A stretch of DNA of 64,000 bases from DSOI01 sp041394885 (GTDB lineage Bacteria; Acidobacteriota; Terriglobia; Bryobacterales; Bryobacteraceae): contig JAWKHI010000023.1 of the NCBI GenBank assembly GCA_041394885.1, positions 1-64,000 of the forward strand, written 5' to 3'. This document shows, in pieces, positions 54,949 through 64,000 of the stretch. Position numbers and translations under genes: made by a program. Position 1 is the first letter of the stretch. The number at the start of each line of letters is the position of its first letter. The notes below the pieces were generated by a model. The model had not been told where the DNA came from. It did no database searches and was given only the letters and a program-made list of their open reading frames with translations.

Positions 54949-57110
54949 AGCGGCGCGGACCGTTCGGCCCCAACCGCCCCGGGCCGCGGCGCCAGTTCGC
55001 CAAGCCCCAACCGCCCAAGCCGCCCTCAGGAGGCCCGAAGCTGATCGCCGGGCGGCTGTCGGTGCATCGCGACGGATTCGGATTCCTGATTCCGGATACG
55101 CCCATCGAAGGTGTGGAAGGCGACATCTTCCTTCCTCCGGATGTCGCGGCGAAGGGCATGCACGGAGATCGCGCGGCGGTGCGCATCACGCGGTTTTCGC
55201 CGCGCGACGGGCGGGCCGAAGGCGACATCGTGAAGATCCTCGAGCGCGCGCACACCGCGGTGGTGGGCGAGTTCCGGGTCCGCCGCAAGGGCTACTATGT
55301 GAAGCCGCACGAAGAGCGCCTGCAGCAGTGGATCGAGATTCCGAAGGCGCTGGCGCTGCCCAAGGATAAGCCGGTGGACCGGATCGGCCCATCCGCGGCG
55401 ACCGTGGAGACGCCGGAAGATCTGGACGGCATGATCGTGACGGCGGAGATTATCGAGTTCCCCGAGCCGGGCCAGGACGCAGTGGGCCGGGTTGTCGAGA
55501 TCCTGGGGCGCCCCGACGACTTCGGTGTGGACGTGGAGATCATGATCCGGAAACACCGGATCCCGCATCGCTTTCCTCCGGATGTGCTGGAGCAGGCGCG
55601 CTTGACCTCGGAAACGATTGCCGATGCCGAAATCGCGCGCCGGGAGGACTTTCGCGGCCTCGACATCGTGACCATCGACGGCGAGACGGCTCGCGACTTC
55701 GACGATGCGGTGCTGGTGACCCGGCTCGACGACGGCCGCTTCGAACTGCAAGTGCATATCGCTGACGTGAGCCACTACGTGCGCCCCGGGACGGCGATTG
55801 ACCGCGAGGCGGCGATGCGCGGCACCAGCGTCTACTTTCCCGATCGAGCGGTGCCGATGCTGCCGCTCGAGCTTTCCACCGGGATCTGTTCGCTGAAGCC
55901 GCAGGTGGACCGGCTGGTGCTGTCGGCGGTCCTCATCATCGATCATCAGGGTGACGTGGTGGGCCAGCGCTTCACGCGCGGCGTCATCCGCTCGGCGGAG
56001 CGCTGCACCTATACGCAGGTGCAGCACGCCCTCAACGACAAGACTCCGTCGCGATTCCAATTGATGGAGGAACTGGCGCTGCTGTTGAACCGGCGCCGGA
56101 CGCGCCGCGGCGCCATCGATTTCGACTTGCCGGAGCCGCTCATCGAGTTCGACGAATTCGGGGAGATGATCGCCATCCGGCGCAGCGAGCGGTACATGGC
56201 GCACCGCATCATCGAGGAGTTCATGCTGGCCGCCAATGAAGCCGTGGCCGGGCACTGTTCGCGTTGGCCGTTCGTCTACCGGATCCACGAAACGCCGGAT
56301 CCGAAGAAGGTGATCGAGTTCGAGCAGATCGCTTCGCAGTTCGGCGCGTCGCTCGGCGTGCCCATCCGCGCGCAGAAATTTCGCGATACCACCCGTCATC
56401 GCGACGGCCGGAAAACCGGGCGTGACATCGTGGTCAGTGTTGAGAATTCTAAAGTGACAGCTAAGGATTATCAAAAGCTGATCCGCCAGATCGAGGGCTC
56501 TCCATTCGAGCGGATCCTGAACTATCTGATGCTCCGGTCACTCAAACAGGCCCGCTACTCGGCTGAGAACGAAGGTCACTTCGCGCTGGCCTCGGAGTGC
56601 TACACCCACTTCACCTCGCCCATCCGCCGTTATCCGGATCTGTTGGTGCACCGGGTGTTGTCGGCCATGCTGGACCACGAGGAAGCGCCCTACTCGCAAG
56701 TGGAACTGGCTGCCTTCGCCGGCACATCGTCGCTCACCGAGCGCCGCGCGGCCGACGCCGAGCGCGACCTCGTCGAGTGGAAGAAAGTGAAGTTCATGGT
56801 GGAACACATCGGCGACGAGTTTCCCGGGCTGATCGTGAACACATCGAAATACGGGTTCTTCGTGGAGTTGACCGAATTGTTCGTGGAGGGCTTCGTCTCG
56901 GCGGAGTCCATCCACGGGGACCGGTTCGGGTATCACGAATCGTCGCGGCGCATCGTGGGTCAGCGTACGGGGAAGCACTACTCGATCGGCGATGCCGTCA
57001 CGGTGCGGCTGGATAAAGTCGGAGGGGGTGACCGGCGTCTGGAGTTTTCGCTGGTTACGCCGGGCGGCGGCAAGCAGGGCAAGGGCCGGAAGGCGCGCGG
57101 GCCGCGCTAA
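54945..57110 (+). CDS. rnr: Ribonuclease R
   Basis: This is a 721-residue exoribonuclease of the RNB family. A basic leader (KRRGPFGPNRPGPRRQF) precedes cold-shock domains (about 35-200, with GRLSVHRDGFGFLIPDTP, DIFLPPDVAAKGMHGDRAAV). The RNB core shows IDGETARDFDDAVLV with the metal-binding Asp residues, ISDVSHYV-like ADVSHYVRPGTAID, GTSVYFPDRAVPMLP and YTHFTSPIRRYPDLLVHR. The C-terminal S1 domain runs from GLIVNTSKYGFFVELTEL. It degrades structured RNA 3' to 5'. The GTG start overlaps the sulfatase stop (GTGA). Confidence 0.95.
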   Translation: MKRRGPFGPNRPGPRRQFAKPQPPKPPSGGPKLIAGRLSVHRDGFGFLIPDTPIEGVEGDIFLPPDVAAKGMHGDRAAVRITRFSPRDGRAEGDIVKILERAHTAVVGEFRVRRKGYYVKPHEERLQQWIEIPKALALPKDKPVDRIGPSAATVETPEDLDGMIVTAEIIEFPEPGQDAVGRVVEILGRPDDFGVDVEIMIRKHRIPHRFPPDVLEQARLTSETIADAEIARREDFRGLDIVTIDGETARDFDDAVLVTRLDDGRFELQVHIADVSHYVRPGTAIDREAAMRGTSVYFPDRAVPMLPLELSTGICSLKPQVDRLVLSAVLIIDHQGDVVGQRFTRGVIRSAERCTYTQVQHALNDKTPSRFQLMEELALLLNRRRTRRGAIDFDLPEPLIEFDEFGEMIAIRRSERYMAHRIIEEFMLAANEAVAGHCSRWPFVYRIHETPDPKKVIEFEQIASQFGASLGVPIRAQKFRDTTRHRDGRKTGRDIVVSVENSKVTAKDYQKLIRQIEGSPFERILNYLMLRSLKQARYSAENEGHFALASECYTHFTSPIRRYPDLLVHRVLSAMLDHEEAPYSQVELAAFAGTSSLTERRAADAERDLVEWKKVKFMVEHIGDEFPGLIVNTSKYGFFVELTELFVEGFVSAESIHGDRFGYHESSRRIVGQRTGKHYSIGDAVTVRLDKVGGGDRRLEFSLVTPGGGKQGKGRKARGPR

Positions 57111-57121
57111 ACTCGAATTAC

Positions 57122-57754
57122 GTGGACCTGATTCTTTCGCCTGAAGAGTGCCGAGTTCTCGGCGTGCTGATCGAAAAAGATATGGCGACGCCGGATTATT
57201 ATCCGCTTTCGCTCAACGCGCTGGTGAACGCGTGCAACCAGAAGACCAACCGCGATCCGATTGTCAGCTATGACGAGGAAACCGTGTCGGCCACCGTGGA
57301 CTCGCTGCGCACACGGATGCTGTCGACGGTGCTCACCGGCGGATCCAACCGCGTGCCCAAGTACGGGCATCGCGCCTCCGAGACGCTCGATCTCAACAAC
57401 CGAGAGATGGCGGTGCTCGGCGTGCTGCTGCTGCGCGGTCCGCAGACGGTGAACGAAATCCGCACGCGCACCGAATCGATGTACCGGTTTGACGATCTGG
57501 ACGCGGTGGAGACGGTGCTGCGCCGGCTGGCCGATCGCGAAATGGCGACGCTGCTGCCCAAGCAGACCGGCATGCGGGAGCCGCGCTGGATGCATCTGCT
57601 GGCGGGCGAGGTTTCCGCCGAAGCGCTGGCGGCCGGCGCGCTGACCCCGGTGTCTCCGGTGCGGGAAGGGCTCGCCGAACGGGTGGCGCAACTGGAAATC
57701 GAAGTGGAGCAGTTGAAGGCGTTGTTTGCGGAATTCCGGAAACAATTCGACTAA
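57122..57754 (+). CDS. YceH/DUF480 family protein
   Basis: This is a 210-residue protein with two winged-helix halves: SPEECRVLGVLIEKDMATPDYYPLSLNAL (given here only as a marker of the first half, beginning LSPEECRVLGVLIEK), NQKTNRDPI and VPKYGHR, then NNREMAVLGVLLLRGPQTV, EIRTRTESMYRF. The C-terminal part (about 180-210) is a coiled coil, ERVAQLEIEVEQLKALFAEF. YceH-type proteins are widespread and of unknown role. The start is GTG at 57122, 11 bases after rnr, so the two are probably one transcript. Confidence 0.9.
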   Translation: MDLILSPEECRVLGVLIEKDMATPDYYPLSLNALVNACNQKTNRDPIVSYDEETVSATVDSLRTRMLSTVLTGGSNRVPKYGHRASETLDLNNREMAVLGVLLLRGPQTVNEIRTRTESMYRFDDLDAVETVLRRLADREMATLLPKQTGMREPRWMHLLAGEVSAEALAAGALTPVSPVREGLAERVAQLEIEVEQLKALFAEFRKQFD

Positions 57755-57779
57755 GTTCAGGACATAAGCGGATACCCGC

Positions 57780-57808
57780 TTGACTTCGAGTTGGCGTTGG
57801 AATACGAT
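57780..57808 (+). promoter_or_regulatory. Putative promoter of the TonB-receptor gene at 57.8 kb
   Basis: TTGACT (57780-57785) and TACGAT (57803-57808) are 17 bases apart, five and four matches to consensus. The start codon at 57830 follows 21 bases after the -10, with AGGGG between, so the leader is very short. Confidence 0.55.
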
Positions 57809-57829
57809 TCTCCGGCTAGGGGTCTCACC

Positions 57830-60800
57830 ATGAACGCTCGACTTACTTTCCTGAACCTGACTATCCTCGGTCTCGCCGGCGCCGCCATGGCTGCCGCGCA
57901 ATCCACGGGCACGGCGACGTTGACGGGAGCCGTGAACGATTCGACAGGCGCGGTGATTCCTGGCGCGAATATCACCGTCATCAACACGCAAACCGGCTTT
58001 GTGTTCTCCAGCGTCACTACGGCCGGGGGCACCTGGTACGTGCCGAACCTCAATCCGGGCTCCTACCAATTAAAGATCGAAGCGCAGGGATTCAAGGCCT
58101 ACGTGCGCGACGGCATTGTGCTGCGGACGGCCGAACAGCCGCGTATCGACGTCACCCTCGACGTGGGCAACGTCACCGAGTCCATCCAGGTTACCGGCGC
58201 GCCGCCACTGCTCGAGACCGAAACCGCGGCGAGCGGACAGGTTCTCGAGGGGTCCACGGTGGTGAAAATCCCGGTTCTGCAGAAGGCCTTTTACAGAATC
58301 TATCTCTATATGCCCGGGATGAACGTCATCCGCGGCCAGCACGCGGTGGGGCAGCGCCAGCGCTCGCTCGGATTCACCCTCGATGGAATGAACGCCAAGG
58401 AGCCCGTGCTCGGCAATCCGAACTCGCACGAAACCGTCATCACGTCCACGCTCGACATGATTCAGGAGTTCAAAATGTGGACCACCGGGCTGCCGGCCGA
58501 ATTCGGCCATAACTCCGGCGGCCAGTTGAGCGGAGTGTTCAAGAGCGGCACCAATGAATTTCACGGCTCGCTCGAAGACCGGTATCTGAACGGAGCCCTC
58601 GTGCATCGCCAGTACTTCGAGCAATTGACGCGCTGTCAGAACATCGTCTCCTGCAATCCGTTCACCTACCACGAAATGGGCGCCACGGCCGGGGGCGTGG
58701 TGAAGCTCCCGTGGCTCTACAACGGCAAAGACAAGACCTTCTTTTTCGGCGGCGTGCAGCGGCATCATGAGAAAGTGTCGGAGACGTTTCGCGGCGCGGT
58801 GCCGAGCGAGGCGATGTACGGCGGCGACTTCAGCTTCCCGGAACTGGCCGGCACCGGCCGCGCGGCGCTTCCCATCTACGATCCCAATACCATCCGGCAG
58901 GAAGGCAGCACCTGGACCTCGGATCCGTTCCCGGGAAACCGGATTCCATCGGCGCGGTTCGATCCGGTAGCGCGGAATCTGCTTGATCGCAATCCGTGGA
59001 AGGCCGCCAACGGACCGGGCGTGCCCACGCCCACCGGGCCGGCCGAAAACCTGGTTGTGCCCACCAAAGGACGCTACTATTTCACCCGCATCGACGCGAA
59101 AGTGGACCATCAGTTCAATTCGTCGAACAAGCTCTTTGCGCGCTACTCGCACATGCGGCATCGTTCGCTCGGGCGAGTCTCGAATGAACTGCTCTGGTCA
59201 CTCGTCGATCCGGTGCAGACCATCCCCATCGATCAGGGCAACCTCGTGATCTCCGACACGCACACGTTCAATCCCACCACGATCAACGAGTTCCGCATCG
59301 GGATGAACCGCCGCCACCGCACGCGGCGTCCGGCCACCCAGGACGGCGGATGGGCCAAGCAACTGGGAATCCCAAACGTGAGCGATGAGACGTTTCCCGA
59401 CTTTCGCGGCGGTGGACGTTACTACAACCTGGGGCCGGGCGGACAGGAAGAGCAATTGTCGAAGGACTTCACCGTGCAAAACAACCTGACCAAGATCTCG
59501 GGGAAGCACACGTTGAAGTTCGGCTATGAAATCGTTCGGACCAGCTACGACGCGCTGGTGGAGTCACTACCGTCGGGCCTATACAACATGGCGGGCAGCG
59601 AGCGGCCGTTTACGCCGAACACGGGTAACCGGTTTGCGAATCTACTGCTCGGCACGGTGGGGAGCGCGCAGTTCACACAGACGCAGGCGCAGTGGCAGCC
59701 CCGGTGGTGGTCCCACTCCTGGTATGTGCAGACCGACTACAAGCCGATCCGCAACATGACGCTCAACCTCGGGCTGCGATGGTCTTACGAGACGCCGTTC
59801 CAGACCTCCGCGGGCAAGCAATCGCAATTCGACCCAGCGGCGGTGGACCCGCTCACCGGGCGGCTCGGCGCGATCGTGCACGTCCCCGGGGCGCTCGCCA
59901 AGCGGGACCTGAATAACTTCCAGCCGCGGATCGGGATGGCCTGGAACTTCTCACCGCGGTGGGTGTTTCGCGGCAATTTCAGCATCATTACTTCGGACCT
60001 GCTGACCAATACCCTCAACAATAATTTCGAGGAGTATTTCGCCACGGCGAACGTCCAGTCGCCGCCGGGCGATCCGCGTCCGGCATTCCGATTGTCGCAG
60101 GGGCCGCCGCCGATCCGTTTCAATCTGGCGCAAGACGGATCGGTGCCGTTCGTGGGCACCAACTATAGCGGCCGGACGGCGACATGGTTCGATCCCAACA
60201 TGCGGATGCCTTACGTGATGAACTGGTCATCGGGATTCCAGTATCAGTTCAGCGGAACGTGGCTGGCCGAACTGCAGTACCAGGGCTCGAGCGGCGTCGG
60301 GTTGTTGAACAACTGGGATATGAACGTGCTGCCGCTCGATGTATCGAGCGATCCGGTGCGGCTGGAACAGATCCGGCAGCAGTATCAGAATTTCCGGCCG
60401 TTTTCCCAGTTCGGGGGCATCCAGCACTATTCCAACTACGGACACAACAGCTACCACGGCACCACGCTGCGGGTGGAGAAACGGTACGCCGCGGGCTTGT
60501 CGGTGAACTCGTTCTGGACGTTCTCCAAGTCCATGAACGACGTGGACGAAGACGGCGGAGCCAGTGGCATCACTTTTTATAACCGCCGGCTCGAGAAAGC
60601 CAGGGCCAGCTTCGACGTGAATCATCGCTGGGTCACTACGGTGACGTATGAACTGCCGGTGGGCAAGGGCCGGCGTTTTCTCAACACCGGTGGATGGAAG
60701 AACGGCCTATTGGGCGGATGGGAGCTGGTGGGTAGCCAGCACTTCCAGAGCGGACCGCCGTTCACGGTGGGATTCGCGGGCAGCCCCAACCGGTACCTGC

Positions 60801-61219
60801 CGGGAGCGGCCAGGCCGATCCAGACCAAGGCCAATGACGAGGTGAAGCTGAAACACGTTGACATCGGGCCGAACCGGTTCCCGTTTTCCGCCCAGAACCG
60901 GTATGTGAAGCTTGACGGATTCCTATACCCGGATAGCTTCCAGCCGGGTACGCTGGGGCGCAACACGCTACAGGCGCCGGGGCTGGTGTGGATGCAGGCG
61001 TCGCTATCGAAGGAGTTTCCAATCACCGAGCGGATTCGTTTTCACCTGCGATTCGACGTGAACAACCTGTACAAGTACCACAACTTCAACCCGCCGAACT
61101 CGGCCTTCAACACCCGCGACACGTCGGCCTTCGGCACCTTTAACGGAACGCGCGGCAGCTTTTCCGACATCGGCACCGGGCGCTGGCACGGCATCATGGT
61201 GTTCCGCCTGGAGTGGTAA
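57830..61219 (+). CDS. Giant Oar-like TonB-dependent receptor
   Basis: This 1129-residue protein has a signal peptide (LTFLNLTILGLAGAAMAAAQ). The regulatory-like domain (about 24-105: ATLTGAVNDSTGAVIPGANI, TWYVPNLNPGSYQLKIEAQG) is followed by a plug (about 115-250) and a large barrel ending HGIMVFRLEW. It is only a distant relative of the tandem pair at 6.9-14 kb and is closer to a different Oar subgroup (RYLNGALVHRQYFEQ, RNIVSCN-like insert with a Cys pair). A pentaheme cytochrome follows after 10 bases, but any functional link is open. Confidence 0.9.
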   Translation: MNARLTFLNLTILGLAGAAMAAAQSTGTATLTGAVNDSTGAVIPGANITVINTQTGFVFSSVTTAGGTWYVPNLNPGSYQLKIEAQGFKAYVRDGIVLRTAEQPRIDVTLDVGNVTESIQVTGAPPLLETETAASGQVLEGSTVVKIPVLQKAFYRIYLYMPGMNVIRGQHAVGQRQRSLGFTLDGMNAKEPVLGNPNSHETVITSTLDMIQEFKMWTTGLPAEFGHNSGGQLSGVFKSGTNEFHGSLEDRYLNGALVHRQYFEQLTRCQNIVSCNPFTYHEMGATAGGVVKLPWLYNGKDKTFFFGGVQRHHEKVSETFRGAVPSEAMYGGDFSFPELAGTGRAALPIYDPNTIRQEGSTWTSDPFPGNRIPSARFDPVARNLLDRNPWKAANGPGVPTPTGPAENLVVPTKGRYYFTRIDAKVDHQFNSSNKLFARYSHMRHRSLGRVSNELLWSLVDPVQTIPIDQGNLVISDTHTFNPTTINEFRIGMNRRHRTRRPATQDGGWAKQLGIPNVSDETFPDFRGGGRYYNLGPGGQEEQLSKDFTVQNNLTKISGKHTLKFGYEIVRTSYDALVESLPSGLYNMAGSERPFTPNTGNRFANLLLGTVGSAQFTQTQAQWQPRWWSHSWYVQTDYKPIRNMTLNLGLRWSYETPFQTSAGKQSQFDPAAVDPLTGRLGAIVHVPGALAKRDLNNFQPRIGMAWNFSPRWVFRGNFSIITSDLLTNTLNNNFEEYFATANVQSPPGDPRPAFRLSQGPPPIRFNLAQDGSVPFVGTNYSGRTATWFDPNMRMPYVMNWSSGFQYQFSGTWLAELQYQGSSGVGLLNNWDMNVLPLDVSSDPVRLEQIRQQYQNFRPFSQFGGIQHYSNYGHNSYHGTTLRVEKRYAAGLSVNSFWTFSKSMNDVDEDGGASGITFYNRRLEKARASFDVNHRWVTTVTYELPVGKGRRFLNTGGWKNGLLGGWELVGSQHFQSGPPFTVGFAGSPNRYLPGAARPIQTKANDEVKLKHVDIGPNRFPFSAQNRYVKLDGFLYPDSFQPGTLGRNTLQAPGLVWMQASLSKEFPITERIRFHLRFDVNNLYKYHNFNPPNSAFNTRDTSAFGTFNGTRGSFSDIGTGRWHGIMVFRLEW

Positions 61220-61229
61220 GCTTCATTGC

Positions 61230-61724
61230 ATGCGCTTGTTCGCCGCGGCCGCATTGGCCGTCTGCTGTTTCGCTCAAAATGAAGCTCCGGCGGAGCGTCC
61301 GGCGCCGCAGCAGCCCCTGCCGTTTTCTCACAAACAGCACGTGAGCGTGAACGGATTCAAGTGCGCTCAGTGCCATCCGATGCCGGAGCCAGGCGAATTC
61401 GCGACGCTGCCGGCCACGAGCGTCTGCATGGGCTGCCACACGGCGGTGAAGACCGACAGTCCGCACATCAAGCGGCTGACGGCGGCCCACAACGCCGGCG
61501 AGCGCATCCGCTGGGCGGCGGTGTACCGGATTCCGGATTGGGTGATGTTCAGCCACAAAATCCACACGGCGGTGGAGGGCGTGACATGCGAAACCTGTCA
61601 TGGCCCAGTGAAAGATCGGGTGGTGATGCGGCGGGAGAAGGACATCTCCATGGGCGCGTGCATGGATTGTCACCGGCAGAACAAGGCATCCAACGATTGC
61701 CGTTTTTGCCATGACCAGAGGTGA
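61230..61724 (+). CDS. Pentaheme c-type cytochrome, ActA-like
   Basis: This is a 164-residue protein with a signal peptide (LFAAAALAVCCFAQ). Five CxxCH motifs lie at 45-49, 66-70, 120-124, 144-148 and 157-161. Spacing and flanks (PLPFSHKQHVSVNGFKC, RIPDWVMFSHKIHTAVEGV, SMGACMDCHRQ) resemble the pentaheme part of ActA of alternative complex III and cytochrome c7 relatives, with extra His as distal ligands (SHKQH, SHKIH). It is a periplasmic electron carrier. It lies directly before an FMN alpha-hydroxy-acid dehydrogenase, which may pass electrons to it. Confidence 0.9.
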   Translation: MRLFAAAALAVCCFAQNEAPAERPAPQQPLPFSHKQHVSVNGFKCAQCHPMPEPGEFATLPATSVCMGCHTAVKTDSPHIKRLTAAHNAGERIRWAAVYRIPDWVMFSHKIHTAVEGVTCETCHGPVKDRVVMRREKDISMGACMDCHRQNKASNDCRFCHDQR

Positions 61725-61733
61725 ATCGAAATC

Positions 61734-62924
61734 ATGAATCGACGGGAAGCATTTCAAGGGCTGTGCGGATTCTTGGCGGGGTCGCCGCTGCTGCATGGGC
61801 AGTTGGACCTGCCGGACGGACGTGAGCGGATGCCGGCCATTGGAGATCTTGTCAATGTGTTCGAGTTCGAGCCGCTGATGAAGTCGCGTGTGCCGCGTCA
61901 GGTGTATCAATACGTGGCCGGCGGCGTGGACAACGAATTCACGCTGCGGCGTAATCGCGAAGCATTCGACAAGATCGTTTTCCGGCCTCGAATGCTGGTG
62001 AACGCCTCCAATCTGGACCTTTCGTTAACGCTGTTCGGCGATAAGATCGAGGCGCCGATCCTCGTGTGCCCCACGGCGGGCCATGGGGCGATTCACGCTG
62101 ACGGAGAGCTGGCGACCGCGCGCGGGTCGGCGGCGGCGAAAACGATTATGATCCTGTCCACCAACTCGAGCCAACCCTACGAGAAAGTGGCGAAGGAAAC
62201 CCCGGCGCCGAAGTGGTTCCAGCTATACCCGGGTCCGGATATGGAAGGGACTTGGGACAAAGTTTCGCGCGCCAAAACAGCCGGCTTCAAGGCGATCACG
62301 CTCACCGTGGATGCCGGTTACAACTCGCACCGCGAACGGCTTCTTAGGCTCGGGCAGCGGCGGCAAACGCCGGCTGGAGTAGCATCGCCGCAGACGCGGC
62401 GGCGGCGTCCCGACGGTGAGTTGGAGCCATACGAAAGCGAGCGTCCCAGATACTACGGGCTCACCACCACGCTCATGCACAAGCTCGACTGGAGCTTCTT
62501 CGACGAACTGAAAAAACGAGCCGGCATCCCGGTGCTGATCAAGGGCATTCTCGACGCCGAGGATGCGCTGCTGGCGGTGAAGCACGGCGCCGATGGAATC
62601 GTGGTGTCCAACCATGGCGCGCGATATCTGGACTACGCCCCGGCCACGATCGAAGTGCTTCCCGAGATCGCGCAGGCGGTGGGCGGCCGGATGCCCGTGC
62701 TTGTCGACAGCGGGTTTCGGCGCGGGACCGACGTGCTGAAAGCGCTGGCGCTGGGCGCCACAGCGGTTTGCGTGGGGCGCCCGCCGCTGTGGGGCTTGGG
62801 CGCTTATGGCGAAGAGGGCGTGCAGCGTGTGATCGAGTTGCTGCGCACGGAGCTGGCTCTCGCGATGGGGTTGTGCGGAAAGGCGAATCTGGCGGCGATT
62901 GACCGAAGCGTCCTGAGGATGTAG
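61734..62924 (+). CDS. FMN-dependent alpha-hydroxy-acid dehydrogenase, exported form
   Basis: This is a 396-residue protein of the lactate/glycolate oxidase family. The N-terminus MNRREAFQGLCGFLAGSPLL is a probable Tat-like or lipoprotein-like signal. Family parts: VYQYVAGGVDNEFTLRRN, FRPRMLV, PILVCPTAGHGAIHADGE, LSTNSSQPYE, WFQLYPG, VLIKGILDAEDALLAVKHGA, VVSNHGARYLDYAPAT with the catalytic His (SNHG), and LVDSGFRRGTDVLKALALGA. The usual GGR after SNHG is GAR here. It should oxidise an L-2-hydroxy acid. Export plus the adjacent cytochrome suggests a dehydrogenase feeding periplasmic hemes. Confidence 0.88.
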   Translation: MNRREAFQGLCGFLAGSPLLHGQLDLPDGRERMPAIGDLVNVFEFEPLMKSRVPRQVYQYVAGGVDNEFTLRRNREAFDKIVFRPRMLVNASNLDLSLTLFGDKIEAPILVCPTAGHGAIHADGELATARGSAAAKTIMILSTNSSQPYEKVAKETPAPKWFQLYPGPDMEGTWDKVSRAKTAGFKAITLTVDAGYNSHRERLLRLGQRRQTPAGVASPQTRRRRPDGELEPYESERPRYYGLTTTLMHKLDWSFFDELKKRAGIPVLIKGILDAEDALLAVKHGADGIVVSNHGARYLDYAPATIEVLPEIAQAVGGRMPVLVDSGFRRGTDVLKALALGATAVCVGRPPLWGLGAYGEEGVQRVIELLRTELALAMGLCGKANLAAIDRSVLRM

Positions 62925-62931
62925 GAGACCC

Positions 62932-64000
62932 ATGCAGGTGATCGGCGGCGTGCCGGTTTGGGGCGAGCCTGTGGATGCGGCGGCGCTCGCGCAGATCCGC
63001 CGCTGCAAGGAAACCGCGGACCGCGCGGCTCTGATGGCGGACCATCACAAAGGCTATGCGGTCCCGATCGGCGGCGTAGTGGCGTACGAGAATTCGATTA
63101 GCCCCTCCGGCGTGGGCTTCGACATCGCATGCGGGAACAAGGCCGTACTTACTGACGCCGACGCGGGTGACGTCCGCCGCAACATCGGCCGCATCATGGA
63201 CGATGTGTGGCGGACAGTCAGCTTCGGAATCGGCCGGAAGAACAAAGAGCGCGTGGACCACGAGTTGTTCGACGATCCGGCGTGGAAGATCGCCGCGGTG
63301 GCGCCGCTGAAGCAGATGGCGCGCGAGCAGTTGGGGACGGTGGGGTCTGGAAATCATTTCGTCGATTTGTTCGTGGAGGAGCGTCCGGAAGGCGATCGTG
63401 TGTGGATCGGCGTCCACTTCGGGAGCCGCGGGTTGGGGCACAAGACGGCGACGCATTTTCTGAAGGCCGCCGGCACCAAAGACGGCATGGATGTAGACCC
63501 GTGCGTGATCAAGGCGAACAGCTCGATGGGCGAGGACTATCTAGAGTGCATGCGTCTGGCCGGACTGTACGCGTACGCGGGCCGGGATTGGGTGTGCGAT
63601 CGCGTGGCGTCTCTACTGGGGGCGCGCGTGGTGGAATCGGTGCACAATCATCACAACTTCGCGTGGCGGGAAAAGCATGGCAAGGACTCGTTTTGGGTGG
63701 TGCGCAAAGGCGCGACGCCGGCGTTTCCGGGGCAGAGGGGCTTCATCGGCGGATCGATGGGCGACGTGTCGGTGATCGTGGAAGGCGTGGAGAACCGGCT
63801 CGGCCGGCAATCCCTCTACTCGACCGTGCATGGAGCGGGGCGCGTCATGGGGCGCGTGGAGGCGAAGGGCAAGAAGGACAAACAGGGGAACGTAATCCGC
63901 GCGGCGCGAGTGACGCCGGAGATGATGGCGGCGTGGGTCCGGCGCGAGGGTGTGGAGTTGCGGGGGGCAGGTCTAGACGAATCGCCGCATTGCTACAAGC
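62932..64000 (+). CDS. rtcB: RtcB family RNA ligase, 3' end outside window
   Basis: Open from ATG at 62932 to the window end (356 codons seen). RtcB marks: GVVAYENSISPSGVGFDIACGNKAV with the metal-ligand Cys (motif core DIACGNKA), GTVGSGNHFVDLF, HFGSRGLGHK, VESVHNHHNFAWRE with His ligands, and STVHGAGRVMGR, which holds the His that takes GMP. RtcB joins 2',3'-cyclic phosphate or 3'-phosphate RNA ends to 5'-OH ends in repair or tRNA splicing. It starts 7 bases after the dehydrogenase gene. A few residues are missing at the C-terminus. Confidence 0.92.
   Translation, partial: MQVIGGVPVWGEPVDAAALAQIRRCKETADRAALMADHHKGYAVPIGGVVAYENSISPSGVGFDIACGNKAVLTDADAGDVRRNIGRIMDDVWRTVSFGIGRKNKERVDHELFDDPAWKIAAVAPLKQMAREQLGTVGSGNHFVDLFVEERPEGDRVWIGVHFGSRGLGHKTATHFLKAAGTKDGMDVDPCVIKANSSMGEDYLECMRLAGLYAYAGRDWVCDRVASLLGARVVESVHNHHNFAWREKHGKDSFWVVRKGATPAFPGQRGFIGGSMGDVSVIVEGVENRLGRQSLYSTVHGAGRVMGRVEAKGKKDKQGNVIRAARVTPEMMAAWVRREGVELRGAGLDESPHCYK

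Overview
The window is GC-rich bacterial chromosome with densely packed genes. I place it in the Acidobacteriota, most likely the Bryobacterales/Solibacter group. The reasons are several very large Oar-like TonB-dependent outer-membrane proteins with carboxypeptidase-regulatory-like N-terminal domains, a Ser/Thr kinase fused to a PD40-type propeller, a PadR plus membrane protein pair, a pentaheme cytochrome resembling ActA, and many secreted proteins of lineage-restricted look. This placement is inference from gene content. I saw no rRNA, tRNA or CRISPR array.

Layout. 1-5.3 kb: end of a membrane protein gene, a CDGSH Fe-S protein, then a plus-strand run (secreted protein, GH88 hydrolase, SMP-30 lactonase, dienelactone hydrolase) suited to polysaccharide or sugar-acid breakdown. 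5.3-14 kb: a GT39-type glycosyltransferase and two tandemly duplicated giant TonB-dependent receptors. 14.1-18.4 kb: a minus-strand operon led by a strong sigma70-type promoter, encoding a 74-residue peptide with a CPGC motif, a DUF692/MNIO enzyme, a partner protein and a TonB-dependent receptor; this resembles a RiPP metallophore locus. 18.4-26 kb: M1-like peptidase, PLP decarboxylase, frameshifted Ser/Thr kinase, LVIVD-propeller protein.

26-36.4 kb is the accessory core. It holds a second MNIO locus (a TIGR04222-like membrane protein with a Cys/Gly/Ser tail, the MNIO enzyme, a small partner), an orphan copy of that small partner, an IS630-family remnant, a REP-like double hairpin, and two copies of a two-gene module (a secreted ten-cysteine mini-protein followed by a secreted partner of about 260 residues). 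The second module copy sits between direct repeats of about 775 bp that carry the end of a GH36-like gene, intact on the left and decayed on the right.

36.2-64 kb is more ordinary: PadR regulator with a membrane protein, YCF48-like protein, MatC/SLC13 transporter, a decayed DUF3883 gene, DUF1223 protein, TonB receptor, GT2/HpnI-like transferase, thrS, AI-2E transporter, ruvX-mltG, an S4 protein, a metY-dapA-like-epimerase-adenosine-specific kinase operon, sulfatase, rnr, yceH, a further giant TonB receptor, pentaheme cytochrome c, FMN alpha-hydroxy-acid dehydrogenase and the start of rtcB.

The parts most likely to be new are the two MNIO loci and the duplicated ten-cysteine module. Several genes carry small indels (kinase, DapA-like protein, GH36 copy, module-B partner), so either decay or read errors must be kept in mind.
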